Shown piece after piece: positions 55,227 to 63,547 of a DNA stretch of 64,000 nucleotides. Below the pieces are notes generated by a model, which ran no database searches, was not told the DNA's origin, and saw only the letters and a program-made list of their open reading frames with translations. The stretch's first letter is position 1. Each line of letters begins with the position of its first letter. This stretch comes from Paracoccus sediminis (GTDB lineage: Bacteria; Pseudomonadota; Alphaproteobacteria; Rhodobacterales; Rhodobacteraceae). The stretch lies in the NCBI RefSeq assembly GCF_900188295.1, contig NZ_FZNM01000013.1:1-64000 (forward strand). Direction: 5' to 3'. Both the position numbers and the translations under genes were made by a program.

Positions 55227-56585
55227 ATGGCTAAACTTACAAAACGCGTCGTCGATGCGGCGGAAAGCCGTCGCAGTGATTACGTGATCTGGGACGATGA
55301 GCTACCCGGTTTCGGGCTTCGTGTCTTCACATCAGGCAAGCGCAGCTATGTGATCCAGTATCGCCAGGGAGGACGGTCGCGGCGCTACACCATCGGCCTG
55401 CATGGTATCTGGACGCCAGAACTGGCCCGCCAGGAGGCCAAGGTCCAACTTGGCAGGATCGCGCGCGGCGAAGACCCGGCCGAGGAAAAGCAGCTCGATC
55501 GCAAGTCCATGTCGGTCAAGGAACTCTGCACTCTTTATCTGAATGACATGAACGCCGGTCTCATCATGGGGAAAGGCGGCCGTCCAAAGAAGCACAGCAC
55601 GATTGTGACCGATACCGGGCGGATCAACCGGCACATCATCCCGCTCTTGGGCAGTCGGCGGGTGCGTGACTTGACCAAATCCGACGTCAACAAGCTCCTC
55701 AAAGACGTCATGGCGGGTAAAACTCGGATTTCGGTCAAGACCGATAAGCTTAGAGGCAGGGCCATTGTCCGCGGCGGTCCTGGGACTGCCGCTCGAACCG
55801 TCAGCCTTCTCGGCGGTATTCTTACCTATGCCGTCGATGCTGGGATCATCGAGCGGAACCCGGCGCATGGCATCAAGAAACCGAAGGATAACGTCCGCAA
55901 GCGTCGGCTGTCCGAGGCGGAGTATCGCCTACTTGGTGTCTTGCTGCGCAAAGCAGCGCAGAACGAGAATTATGCCATGACCGTCGAGATCATCCGCCAG
56001 ATCACCATGACGGGTTGCCGCCGATCGGAAATGATCGGGCTAAGCTGGAGCGAAGTTGACGCCCAAGCCAGTTGCCTGCGCCTTGAAGACAGCAAGGAAG
56101 GCTATTCCATTCGGCCCATCGGGCTGCCTGTCGTGGAGTATCTGGAAGAGCGCGCCAAGTCGCGTATCGGCACTTATGTGTTTCCCGGCCGTGATGAGGA
56201 CAGAGCGTTCGGCAGCTTCCCCAATCACTGGAAGAAGATCTTCACGGACTCCCCGCTTGCCGATGTCACTCCCCACGTTCTTCGCCATAGCTTCGCGAGC
56301 ATAGCGAATGATCTCGGGTTCACGGAGATCACCATCGCCGCTCTCGTCGGTCACGCCAAGGGGTCTGTCACGAGCAATTACATCCACACCGTCGACACGG
56401 CCCTCATCATGGCGGCCGACACGATTGCTGGCTACATTCAGGGCCTGCTCGATGGCATCGAGTTCAAGCAGACCGCCTACGCGCTGGATCGGGACTCCCG
56501 GAAGACGTCGCTCGCGCGCTTCCTTCAGAAGGCAGCAGGCAACGACGACAGAACCGCCGACGTGGCGCAGCCTCTGGCGGCTTGA
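55227..56585 (+). CDS. P4-type tyrosine integrase of the right-hand island
   Basis: The 452-residue integrase has an N-terminal DUF4102-like Arm domain (TKRVVDAAESRRSDYVIWDDELPGFGLRVF in parts, with SYVIQYRQGGRSRRYTIG), a core-binding domain around residues 95-220 and a catalytic domain. Catalytic residues are in TGCRRSEMIGL, PHVLRHSFAS, VGHAKGSVTSNYIH (His and Tyr). It belongs to the group that integrates at tRNA 3' ends and lies 178 nt from the tRNA-Arg fragment. It belongs to the element running to the end of the window. ATG 55227 follows GGAGG. Confidence 0.93.
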   Translation: MAKLTKRVVDAAESRRSDYVIWDDELPGFGLRVFTSGKRSYVIQYRQGGRSRRYTIGLHGIWTPELARQEAKVQLGRIARGEDPAEEKQLDRKSMSVKELCTLYLNDMNAGLIMGKGGRPKKHSTIVTDTGRINRHIIPLLGSRRVRDLTKSDVNKLLKDVMAGKTRISVKTDKLRGRAIVRGGPGTAARTVSLLGGILTYAVDAGIIERNPAHGIKKPKDNVRKRRLSEAEYRLLGVLLRKAAQNENYAMTVEIIRQITMTGCRRSEMIGLSWSEVDAQASCLRLEDSKEGYSIRPIGLPVVEYLEERAKSRIGTYVFPGRDEDRAFGSFPNHWKKIFTDSPLADVTPHVLRHSFASIANDLGFTEITIAALVGHAKGSVTSNYIHTVDTALIMAADTIAGYIQGLLDGIEFKQTAYALDRDSRKTSLARFLQKAAGNDDRTADVAQPLAA

Positions 56586-56621
56586 GGATGGCGGAAACGG
56601 CTGGCGGATCGTGGGTCAGCC

Positions 56622-56683
56622 TTGAAATTGGGGCGCCTCCAATATATATTCCGACACATCGGAAGATTTATTGGTTGGAGGCG
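56622..56683 (+). promoter_or_regulatory. Promoter and nested operators of the DUF433 toxin-antitoxin locus
   Basis: A -35 TTGAAA (56622-56627), a 17-nt spacer and a -10 TATATT (56645-56650) form a strong promoter. Nested inverted repeats overlap it: outer CGCCTCCAA (56634-56642) with TTGGAGGCG (56675-56683) and inner TTCCGA (56649-56654) with TCGGAA (56659-56664). The outer right arm includes the ribosome-binding GGAGG. The layout fits autorepression by the antitoxin. Confidence 0.75.
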
Positions 56684-56686
56684 TCC

Positions 56687-57337
56687 ATGCCCGCGACTGA
56701 AATGCTGAAGGCCACGGAGGCGGCCGTGGTCGCCCGCGTCAGCCTGCGCGATGTCAATCGCGTCATCGACGAGCGCATCCTGCCCGAAACGCTGGTCTCG
56801 GTCGAAAACGGACGTTTCGTGCTAGGGGCCGCCTGCACCCTGATCGCCTTCTATTTCGAGAGCGCCAAACGGCTGACCTCGGAGGAACGCCTGTTCGCCA
56901 TCCGCTCCGCCGAGCCACGGTTGCGGCGCTGGAACCGCGCAGCCACCGAGGCCATGCTGAAAGCCGACTGGACCGTTCGCCACGACTTCCTGACCATCGA
57001 CCTTCTGCCCTTCTTCGAGCGTTCCGTCGCACGGCTGGAACGGCTGGACGCCGCGCGCGAGGTGGTCACCATCTCCGATGACATCATGGGCGGCACCCCG
57101 GTCATCAGCGGCACGCGCGTTCCGGTTCACGACGTCGCGGCCGCATTGGCGGCGGGCGTCCCCGCCAAGGAGATCCTTGAGGATTATCCGTCTCTGACCG
57201 AGGACAGGCTGGAATTGGCCGCGCTCTATGCGGAGGCCAACCCCCTTCGCGGACGGCCGAAGCCGCTCATCGCCAGACTGCCCGAAGGTGCGCGCATCCT
57301 CTCGGATCATCGCGTGCCGCGCAGGCGAGCCGGATGA
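56687..57337 (+). CDS. DUF433-family antitoxin (VapB45-like)
   Basis: The 216-residue protein has an N-terminal helical region that may bind DNA (LKATEAAVVARVSLRDVNRVIDERILP, in parts) and a C-terminal DUF433 domain: VTISDDIMGGTPVISGTRVPVHDVAAALAAGVPAKEILEDYPSLTEDRLELAALYA, read across the last third. DUF433 proteins are antitoxins for DUF5615 PIN-like toxins, whose gene starts within its last codon here (overlap of 4 nt). The partner toxin is disrupted by an IS66 element, so this antitoxin is now without an intact partner. Promoter and operators lie just upstream. ATG 56687 follows TTGGAGG. Confidence 0.85.
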   Translation: MPATEMLKATEAAVVARVSLRDVNRVIDERILPETLVSVENGRFVLGAACTLIAFYFESAKRLTSEERLFAIRSAEPRLRRWNRAATEAMLKADWTVRHDFLTIDLLPFFERSVARLERLDAAREVVTISDDIMGGTPVISGTRVPVHDVAAALAAGVPAKEILEDYPSLTEDRLELAALYAEANPLRGRPKPLIARLPEGARILSDHRVPRRRAG

Positions 57338-57488
57338 AGTTCCTGATCGACGAATGCCTCAGCCCGAAGCTGACCGAGCTGGCTCACCAGAGGGGGCATG
57401 GGGAATCGTCCCATGTCGTCTGGCTGGGCCGCTCGGGCGCGAAGGACTGGGATCTCATCCCCCTCATCGTAACCGTCCGGCGTGACCG

Positions 57489-58988
57489 CTATCCGTTCCA
57501 GCGCCACGGCATCAGGTCATCGACCTTGGTGATCTTGTAGTCGGGAATGCGGGCGAGAGTGTCAGCGAGCCAGGCGTGGGGATCGACGGCGTTGAGCTTG
57601 GCCGTTTCGATCAGGGTGTAGGCGATGGCAGCGGCGTTGCCGCCCGCCTCGGAGCCGACGAAGAGGTAGTTCTTCCGCCCGAGGGCGATGGCGCGCATGC
57701 CGCGTTCGGCGGTGTTGTTGTCCAACTCCAGGATGCCGTGGTCGAGGTAGGGGCGCAGGCGGTCCATTCGGGTCAGGGCATAGCGGATGGCGGCCGCGAG
57801 CGGGGATTTGCCCGAGATTTCCGTCAGTCTCATGGCCAGCCATCGCTGCAGATCGTCGAAGACCGGGGCGGCGTGAGCTTTGCGGAGTTCCGTGCGGCGG
57901 TCTGGCGGCGACCCTCGGGCTTCTTTCTCGACGGCGTAGAGCTGTGCGATCCGGCCGATGGCCTCTCCGGCGATCGGGGAGCCCTGCGACCGATGGATAT
58001 CGACGAACTTTCGCCGGACATGGGCCATGCAGGCGACCTCGCGGATGGTGCCGGAGCGGTAGAGATCCTCGAACCCGGCATAACCGTCGGCGTGCATCCA
58101 GCCGCGGAAGCGGGCGAGGTGGTCCTTGGGATGCTGGCCCTTGCGGTCACCGGAGAAGCGATACCATGCCGCCGGTGGGGCCTGCCCGCCCCAAGGGCGT
58201 TCGTCGCGCGCATAGGTCCAGAGCCGGGCGGTCTGGGTCTTGCCGGTGCCGGGCGCCAGCATGCTGATCGGCGTGTCGTCGGCGAAGATCGCCTCGGCTG
58301 AGAAGACATGGCGCCCGATGGCGTCGGCCAGCGGCTCCAACAGGGCCGTGCTCTTGCCCACCCAGTCGGCCAGGGTGGACCGGTCCAGGTCGAGACCTTC
58401 GCGCTCGAAGATCTGGCTCTGGCGGTAGAGCGGAAGGTGGTCGGCATACTTGCTCACCAAGACATGGGCGAGGAGGCCCGGCCCCGGGCGACCGCGCTCG
58501 ATCGGGCGCGAGGGCAGTGGGGACTGCACGAAGCGTTCACAGCACGAGCAGGTCAGCCGAGGGCGGACAAGCCGGTTCACGATGAACCGCCCGGGAACGT
58601 ATTCCAGCTCTTCCGTCACATCTTCCCCGATCCGGCGCAGGCGCCCGCCGCAATCGGCACAGGCATCTGTGCTCGGTGTCAGCTCCACCTCCATTCGCGG
58701 GATGTGGTCCGGGATCGGACGACGCTTGGGTTTGTCCTTCTCCTCGATGTCCGGCAGCTTCATCCGCGCGGTCATCGCGGCGGCGGCGATCTCGCTGGTC
58801 TCAAGGGCCAGCTGCAACTGTTCCGCCGTCTCGGACGACGCACCAAACCGGTGCGCCCGGTGCCCGGCCAGCTGATGCCGGAGCTTCTCGATCAGGATCG
58901 CCTGGGCCTTCACCTCGGCCAGAAGCCGCGCGGTGAAGCTGCGCAGCTCCTCGGGGTCTTCCGGCAATGTCAGGGCCTGGGTGAGCAT
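57489..58988 (-). CDS. tnpC: IS66 transposase TnpC
   Basis: The 499-residue DDE transposase has an N-terminal leucine-zipper-like helix (LLAEVKAQAILIEKLRHQLAGHRAHRFGASSE, in parts), a zinc-finger-like CADCGGRLRRIGED with CSCCERF, and the catalytic core: IFADDTPISML (first Asp), HADGYAGFEDLY (second Asp) and LELDNNTAERGMRAIALGRKNYLF containing the NNxAER box and catalytic Glu. The C-terminal part ending MPWRWNG is the usual tail near the IS end. It starts 58 nt after tnpB ends. All catalytic residues are kept. Confidence 0.96.
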   Translation of the reverse strand: MLTQALTLPEDPEELRSFTARLLAEVKAQAILIEKLRHQLAGHRAHRFGASSETAEQLQLALETSEIAAAAMTARMKLPDIEEKDKPKRRPIPDHIPRMEVELTPSTDACADCGGRLRRIGEDVTEELEYVPGRFIVNRLVRPRLTCSCCERFVQSPLPSRPIERGRPGPGLLAHVLVSKYADHLPLYRQSQIFEREGLDLDRSTLADWVGKSTALLEPLADAIGRHVFSAEAIFADDTPISMLAPGTGKTQTARLWTYARDERPWGGQAPPAAWYRFSGDRKGQHPKDHLARFRGWMHADGYAGFEDLYRSGTIREVACMAHVRRKFVDIHRSQGSPIAGEAIGRIAQLYAVEKEARGSPPDRRTELRKAHAAPVFDDLQRWLAMRLTEISGKSPLAAAIRYALTRMDRLRPYLDHGILELDNNTAERGMRAIALGRKNYLFVGSEAGGNAAAIAYTLIETAKLNAVDPHAWLADTLARIPDYKITKVDDLMPWRWNG

Positions 58989-59046
58989 GCGGAAAGTTTA
59001 TCCCACTGTATTACTTGTGGGAATCACTGATTGCAGGCGCCGTGGA

Positions 59047-59394
59047 CTATCCCGCCGCCAGAGGCCGCCACGTCCGTTCCGGTGCCCGCCAGTCGATGCC
59101 TTCCAGCAGCATCGACAGTTGCGCAGGCGACAAAGCCACCTTGCCCTCCTTGGCCGAGGGCCAGACGAACCGACCCTTCTCCAGCCGCTTCATGAACATG
59201 CACGCGCCTTGGCCATCCCACCAGATCACCTTCACCAGATCGCCCCGACGGCCACGGAAGACGAACAGATGCCCGGCGAACGGGTCCTGCTTCAGCACCG
59301 CCTCGGCCTGCGCCGCCAGTGCCGTGAACCCCTTGCGCATGTCGGTGGCGCCCGCCGCCAGCCAGACCCGCGTGTTCGCCGGAACCGGGATCAC
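59047..59394 (-). CDS. tnpB: IS66 accessory protein TnpB
   Basis: The 115-residue protein is the Orf2/TnpB of IS66: [40 protein letters not shown] (in parts) and [15 protein letters not shown] are family-wide. It is required together with TnpA and TnpC for transposition in known IS66 elements. It begins with GTG overlapping the tnpA stop (GTGA). Its function at the molecular level is not well defined in the family. Confidence 0.95.
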   Translation of the reverse strand: MIPVPANTRVWLAAGATDMRKGFTALAAQAEAVLKQDPFAGHLFVFRGRRGDLVKVIWWDGQGACMFMKRLEKGRFVWPSAKEGKVALSPAQLSMLLEGIDWRAPERTWRPLAAG

Positions 59395-59750
59395 GCCGTC
59401 ACGCCCCGGATCAGCCGCGCCAGAGCCTCGGGATCATAGCTCCCGCTGATGCGCATCCGGTGCCCGCCCGCCAATTCGATCTCGATGTGGTTGTGGGCGG
59501 CAGGTGTTGCCCGGGCAGACCTGGTCTCCGCGACAATCTCCACAGGCAGAAAGCGCGCCTCCTCTGACGGGGGAAGAGCCGAGGCGGGGTCCGGCGCGTA
59601 ACGGCGATCGCGCAGCCACTTGAAGATCAAGTTCGCATTCACCGCGTAGCGCCGCGCCACCTGGGCGACCGATACCCCCGGCGCCGCCGTCTGGAAGCAG
59701 ATCGACCGCTTCTCCTCATCCGTCCAAAGCCGCTTCGTCCGACGCGCCAC
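59391..59750 (-). CDS. tnpA: IS66 accessory protein TnpA (Orf1)
   Basis: The protein has a helix-turn-helix of the IS3/IS66 Orf1 type: [17 protein letters not shown] then [23 protein letters not shown], and a variable tail ending [24 protein letters not shown]. The GTG at 59750 gives 119 residues starting where related proteins begin; an upstream GTG at 59786 would add 12 residues. It is the first gene of the IS operon. A short inverted repeat of GTGTCCAC and GTGGACAC lies around 59763-59786 and may belong to its promoter. Confidence 0.92.
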   Translation of the reverse strand: MARRTKRLWTDEEKRSICFQTAAPGVSVAQVARRYAVNANLIFKWLRDRRYAPDPASALPPSEEARFLPVEIVAETRSARATPAAHNHIEIELAGGHRMRISGSYDPEALARLIRGVTA

Positions 59751-60150
59751 GTCATCACCACAGTGTCCACTATCAATGGTGGACACTATCCCGCACTCTC
59801 ACACCGCGGCAGAGCGGTTAGACCGGACGGTTACCCCTCATCATCGAGGACGACTGGACCTTCGTGACCCGCAATTCCGTCGATTTCCGGGGCGCAGCCT
59901 CGCGCCCCGGCGAGAAAGGGCAATATGCCCGTGTCGATCTGCATGCCGGCCTGGTCTGCCTCAATGGCCCCGAGGGTATGACGCGAGCCCTCCAGTTGGA
60001 GTTGTTCGAGCAAGCCCTGCTCGAACTTGACGCCGATCCAGACCTTGTGAACCAGGTGCTTGAAGTCACGCTGGAGGACGATGACCATCTGCGTGTTATC
60101 CGATATGCGCTCCCCTCGGAGCCGGACCAGAGAACCTGACGGGAGCGCGA

Positions 60151-61464
60151 TCAGCGCTCACGCGGCCAAGCCGCGTGCATGTCGTCGATCACATAGGCAT
60201 GGGCATGGCGTCGACCATGCCCAGCTTCTGCGAGATGCGGATGGTCGGCCGACAGATCGGCATGACCGTGTTCAAGCACCTCTGGATCGTCGGCAGGCCA
60301 GACGGCGAAGCCGATGCCGATCGCGACAGCGGCCAGCGCGGCCAGAATGATCGCCGTCATCGGCAGGCCGAGCGTCGCGCCGGCCCACCCGGCAAGCGGA
60401 TAGGCGATCAGCCAGCAGGCATGGGAAAGCGCGAACTGCGCGGCGAACAGCGCCGGCCGGTCTTCGGGATTGGCCGAGCGCCGGAGCAGCCGGCCGGATG
60501 GCGTCTGTGCCGTGGAATAGCCGACACCGAGCAGGAACCACAGCGGCAACAGCCAGCCGTAGCCCGGCAGCGCCGCCGCCGCCAGTGTTCCCACCGCCAG
60601 CAGCGATGCGCCACCGAGCATCGCCGTTCGATCTGGAATCGAGTCCAGCAGCTTCGGCAGCGCAAGCGCCGCGACCATCGAGCCGCCACCGAACGCCGCG
60701 AGGGCCAGGGCCATCGCCTGGTTGTCGAGGCCATAGACAGCCTGCACGTAAACGACCGTATTCACGATCACCAGCGCGCCCGCCGAGGCGACTGCGAGGT
60801 TGATCGCCAGCAGCCCGCGCAGGCGCGGCGTCGCCAGATAGATGCGGATGCCGCGCGTCGTGCGGTCGTAGATACCACGAGGTTTCGACGGTTTCGGACT
60901 CGGCAGGACGACCGAGATCACCAGAGCCGCCGAGACGAGGAAGCCGATCACCGTGCCGGCGAATAGGCTATGGAACGAGATGAAGGCGAGAAGTGCCGCC
61001 GCCAGCATCGGACTGACGACGCTTTCCAGATCGTAGGCCAGCCGGGAGAGCGACAGCGCGCGCGTGTATTCCTTCTCGTCCGGCAGGATGTCGGGGATCG
61101 TCGCCTGGAAGGTCGGCGTGAAGGCGGCCGAGGCCGATTGCAGCACGAAGATCAGAACATAGACCTGCCAAATCTCGGTGACGAAAGGCAGGAAAACGGC
61201 AACGGCGGCGCGGACGAGATCGAGCGCCACCAGCATGGCGCGCCGCGGCACACGCTCGGCGAATGCCGATGCGACCGGCGCGACACCGACATAGGCGATC
61301 ATCTTGATGGCGAGCGCGGTCCCCAGCACCGCGCCGGCCTCCGCCCCCGCCAGTTCGAAAGCCAGCAGGCCCAGCGCCACCGTCGCAAGGCCGGTTCCCA
61401 CCAGTGCGATGACCTGTGCCAGAAAGAGGTGGCGATAGGTCCGGTTTTCGAGGATCGCCAACAT
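60151..61464 (-). CDS. MFS efflux transporter with His-rich tail, probably metal (Ni/Co-type)
   Basis: The 437-residue protein has 12 predicted membrane helices of the major facilitator superfamily (for example ILENRTYRHLFLAQVIALVG and FGGGSMVAALALPKLLDS) and a cytoplasmic C-terminus with eight histidines in the last 43 residues (EHGHADLSADHPH, GHGRRHAHAY). His-rich tails and a DUF156-family regulator upstream point to nickel/cobalt efflux of the NreB type. The ATG overlaps the regulator stop by one base (TGATG), so both are one operon. The actual metal is inferred and could differ. Confidence 0.85.
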   Translation of the reverse strand: MLAILENRTYRHLFLAQVIALVGTGLATVALGLLAFELAGAEAGAVLGTALAIKMIAYVGVAPVASAFAERVPRRAMLVALDLVRAAVAVFLPFVTEIWQVYVLIFVLQSASAAFTPTFQATIPDILPDEKEYTRALSLSRLAYDLESVVSPMLAAALLAFISFHSLFAGTVIGFLVSAALVISVVLPSPKPSKPRGIYDRTTRGIRIYLATPRLRGLLAINLAVASAGALVIVNTVVYVQAVYGLDNQAMALALAAFGGGSMVAALALPKLLDSIPDRTAMLGGASLLAVGTLAAAALPGYGWLLPLWFLLGVGYSTAQTPSGRLLRRSANPEDRPALFAAQFALSHACWLIAYPLAGWAGATLGLPMTAIILAALAAVAIGIGFAVWPADDPEVLEHGHADLSADHPHLAEAGHGRRHAHAYVIDDMHAAWPRER

Positions 61465-61751
61465 CACAGATACTTCGCTATTTCCTTGAACTCGTCGATC
61501 GACTGCCGCCGATCACGCCCGAGCGGCCCGACCACTTCTTCGAGGCAATGGTCGAGGTGATCCTGAATCAGTGTCTTCTTGGCCTGGGCGATAGCCTTCT
61601 CGACGGCATGGAGCTGCTGGGCGATGTCGAGGCACGGCCGCCCGCCCTCGATCATCTCGATGACGCCGCGAAGATGACCATCGGCGCGCTTCAGCCGCTT
61701 GACGATCTCCGGGTGGGATTGGTGAGTTTGGGATGGCTTGGTCATCGTCAT
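61464..61751 (-). CDS. CsoR/RcnR-family metal-sensing repressor
   Basis: The 95-residue all-helical regulator of the DUF156 family reads HPEIVKRLKRADGHLRGVIEMIE, CLDIAQQLHAVEKAIAQAKK and HLDHCLEE. The metal-binding residues by position are C40, H65 and C69, spaced as in the copper sensor CsoR (Cys-His-Cys), whereas RcnR nickel sensors have His at the last place; H13 near the N-terminus might add a ligand as in RcnR. It controls the efflux gene directly after it. A G-tract palindrome typical for this family lies 5 nt before its start. Ni/Co or Cu sensing both remain possible. Confidence 0.88.
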   Translation of the reverse strand: MTMTKPSQTHQSHPEIVKRLKRADGHLRGVIEMIEGGRPCLDIAQQLHAVEKAIAQAKKTLIQDHLDHCLEEVVGPLGRDRRQSIDEFKEIAKYL

Positions 61752-61755
61752 ATCC

Positions 61756-61774
61756 TATCCCCCTGTAGGGGATA
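61756..61774. promoter_or_regulatory. Operator of the metal-sensing repressor
   Basis: TATCCCC (61756-61762) and GGGGATA (61768-61774) are inverted around a 5-nt centre. G/C tracts flanked by A/T are the hallmark of CsoR/RcnR family operators. It starts 5 nt upstream of the repressor ATG, so binding would block the promoter of the operon. Confidence 0.75.
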
Positions 61775-61988
61775 TACCAAGATGGTCGAACGTCGAAAGC
61801 AGGTTGCTCGTTTGGCTATAGCGGCAGGTGAAGTCAGGTATTGCTTACTTGCACTTCTACGCTTTTGCGGTTGTCGGTTCTTGCGGGGGAAAGCCTTCCC
61901 CCTGGCCGGCACTGCGTTGCCGGCACACCCCCTTCTGCGGGGAGACCCCGCAACGCCCCCTGGGTAGGTCTCAGCCGGACTCAGTGAT

Positions 61989-62492
61989 GTGGTGGACGCG
62001 CTCGCCTCGCGATACAGTGTCCCAACGCCTATACTTCATCTCATCTGTGGGCTTCCCGGCTCGGGCAAGACCACATTGGCACGGCAGCTTGAGAATCAGG
62101 GAAAGGGGCTTCGCCTCTCTCCCGATGAATGGATGTCCACGCTCGGATTCCAGCTCTACGACGAGGGCGGCCGCGCGCGTGTCGAGCAGTTGCAATGGCG
62201 TCTGGCCCAACGCCTTCTGGCCGCCGGAAACGACGTCATTCTGGAGAACGGCTTCTGGTCAAGAGAGGAGCGCGATTCCTACCGGGCGGTTGCGCAGTCG
62301 CTCGGCTGCGAGACCCGGCTTCACTATCTCGACGTCCCCGTCGAGGAGTTGCAGCGTCGGATCATCGCCCGCAACCGCGATGCGCCTGCCGATGCGGCTG
62401 TCGATCCGAACGATCTTCTCGCTTGGTCGAAGATGTTCGAACCGCCGACCACGGACGAACTTGCGGTTGGGCACGGCACCGCGCCGCCGTGA
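61989..62492 (+). CDS. P-loop kinase-like ATP-binding protein
   Basis: The 167-residue protein carries a Walker A motif LICGLPGSGKTTLARQL at about residues 18-34, SPDEWM after the first helix and ENGFWSREERDSYR, then LDVPVEELQRRIIARN. This is the AAA_33/zeta-like small kinase pattern, seen in enzymes that phosphorylate small molecules such as antibiotics or nucleotide sugars. The substrate cannot be told. It starts with GTG and lacks a strong ribosome-binding site. The 214 nt before it have only short C/G-rich inverted repeats. Confidence 0.75.
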   Translation: MVDALASRYSVPTPILHLICGLPGSGKTTLARQLENQGKGLRLSPDEWMSTLGFQLYDEGGRARVEQLQWRLAQRLLAAGNDVILENGFWSREERDSYRAVAQSLGCETRLHYLDVPVEELQRRIIARNRDAPADAAVDPNDLLAWSKMFEPPTTDELAVGHGTAPP

Positions 62493-62593
62493 TCGGCGGC
62501 AGCGCCGCTTTAGAGTGAGAGTGCAGACGGGGTTTGCCGTGACGGGTTGAGGGCTGGAGAAGAGGTCTCCGGCGCCCGTCGCGGAGAACCGCG

Positions 62594-63547
62594 ATGTCCA
62601 GATACGACCATACCCCCCGTTCCGGCGCGGATCGGGCGAACCTTTACGACGAGATCACCGACAAGATCATCGCCGAGCTTGAGGCCGGGCGCTTTCCTTG
62701 GGTCCAGCCCTGGGGCAAGGCCACGGCCCAGGCCCCGCTCGGCCTGCCGCAGAACGCCAGCACCGGCCGCGCCTATAGCGGCATCAATATCCTCATCCTG
62801 TGGGGCGCCGTCGTCCAGCACGGCTTCCCCGGACAGGGCTGGCTCACCTTCCGCCAGGCGCTTTCGCTCGGCGGCAATGTCCGCAAGGGCGAGTGCGGCA
62901 CAACCGTCGTCTATGCCGATCGCTTCACGCCCGAGGACGAGAAGCGGCGGGCGCGAGAGACCGGCGAGGAACCGGGGAAGATCCCGTTCCTGAAGCGGTT
63001 CACGGTGTTCAACACCGCGCAGTGCGAGGGCCTGCCCGAGGACATTGCCGTGGCCATGCCGCCTCCGCCATCCGGACTGGTCGAGCCGAGGGTCGAGGCG
63101 CTCATCAAGGCGACCGGCATCGACTTCCGCATCGGCGGCGACCGCGCCTACTACGTCCCGGCCCTCGACCATGTGGTCGTTCCGCCGCCGCAAGCCTATT
63201 TCGAGCCGATCAACTGGCACCGGACGGCCCTGCATGAGCTGGGTCATGCGACAGGCCATGCGTCCCGGCTGAACCGCGATTTTTCCGGTTCCTTCGGCAC
63301 CAGGAAATACGCTTTCGAGGAGCTGGTGGCGGAAATCTCGGCCGCCTTCTGCTGTGCCTCCCTCGGCATTGTGCCGACCGTCCGCCATGCGGATTACATC
63401 GCCTCCTGGCTCGAAGTGCTGCGCGAGGACAACCGGGCCGTCGTCCGCGCTGCCTCGCAGGCGAGCAAAGCGGCCGACTGGATTTTGTCCTTCCTGCCAG
63501 ATGCGGACGGGCTCGGTGCGGCCGACGATGAGCGGGAGGCAGCATGA
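62594..63547 (+). CDS. ArdC-family antirestriction/ssDNA-binding protein with zincin domain
   Basis: The 317-residue protein has an N-terminal ArdC-type DNA-binding domain (NLYDEITDKIIAELEAGRFPWVQPW, in parts, with YSGINILILWG and TFRQALSLGGNVRKGE) and a C-terminal zincin-like metallopeptidase domain with HELGH near residue 215 (TALHELGHATGH) and a downstream Glu in FEELVAEISAA. ArdC proteins of plasmids and conjugative elements protect incoming DNA from restriction. On a mobile island this would help transfer, notable here next to an island with a type III restriction system. ATG overlaps nothing upstream; the next gene overlaps its stop (ATGA). Confidence 0.9.
   Translation: MSRYDHTPRSGADRANLYDEITDKIIAELEAGRFPWVQPWGKATAQAPLGLPQNASTGRAYSGINILILWGAVVQHGFPGQGWLTFRQALSLGGNVRKGECGTTVVYADRFTPEDEKRRARETGEEPGKIPFLKRFTVFNTAQCEGLPEDIAVAMPPPPSGLVEPRVEALIKATGIDFRIGGDRAYYVPALDHVVVPPPQAYFEPINWHRTALHELGHATGHASRLNRDFSGSFGTRKYAFEELVAEISAAFCCASLGIVPTVRHADYIASWLEVLREDNRAVVRAASQASKAADWILSFLPDADGLGAADDEREAA

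Larger units (their letters stand above)
57469..59834 (-). mobile_element. IS66-family insertion sequence, 2366 bp
   Basis: Terminal inverted repeats start GTAACCGTCCGG at both ends, extending with mismatches to ACCGCT. Both ends are flanked by the 8-bp target duplication CCCTCATC (57461-57468 and 59835-59842), the size expected for IS66. It contains tnpA, tnpB and tnpC in the usual order on the minus strand, all apparently intact. It interrupts the PIN-like toxin gene. Perfect duplication and intact genes suggest a recent insertion. Confidence 0.96.
57334..60139 (+). pseudogene. DUF5615 PIN-like toxin gene interrupted by IS66
   Basis: The first 45 codons (57334-57468, MKFLIDECLSPKL to DLIPLI) and the remainder (59843-60139, IEDDWTFVTRNSVDF onward) lie on either side of the insertion. 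Removing the IS and one copy of the 8-bp duplication CCCTCATC restores a single frame of 143 residues without any shift. The Asp of FLIDECLS and the TRNSVDF segment are typical of PIN-like toxins, ribonucleases kept in check by the DUF433 protein. The insertion leaves the toxin non-functional unless the IS excises precisely. It is convergent with the MFS gene 11 nt beyond. Confidence 0.93.

Noticed and set aside
54983..55228. An 81-codon minus-strand frame across the second tRNA-Arg fragment
   Set aside because: Its C-terminal part is a translation of the tRNA fragment itself, and no domain is visible.
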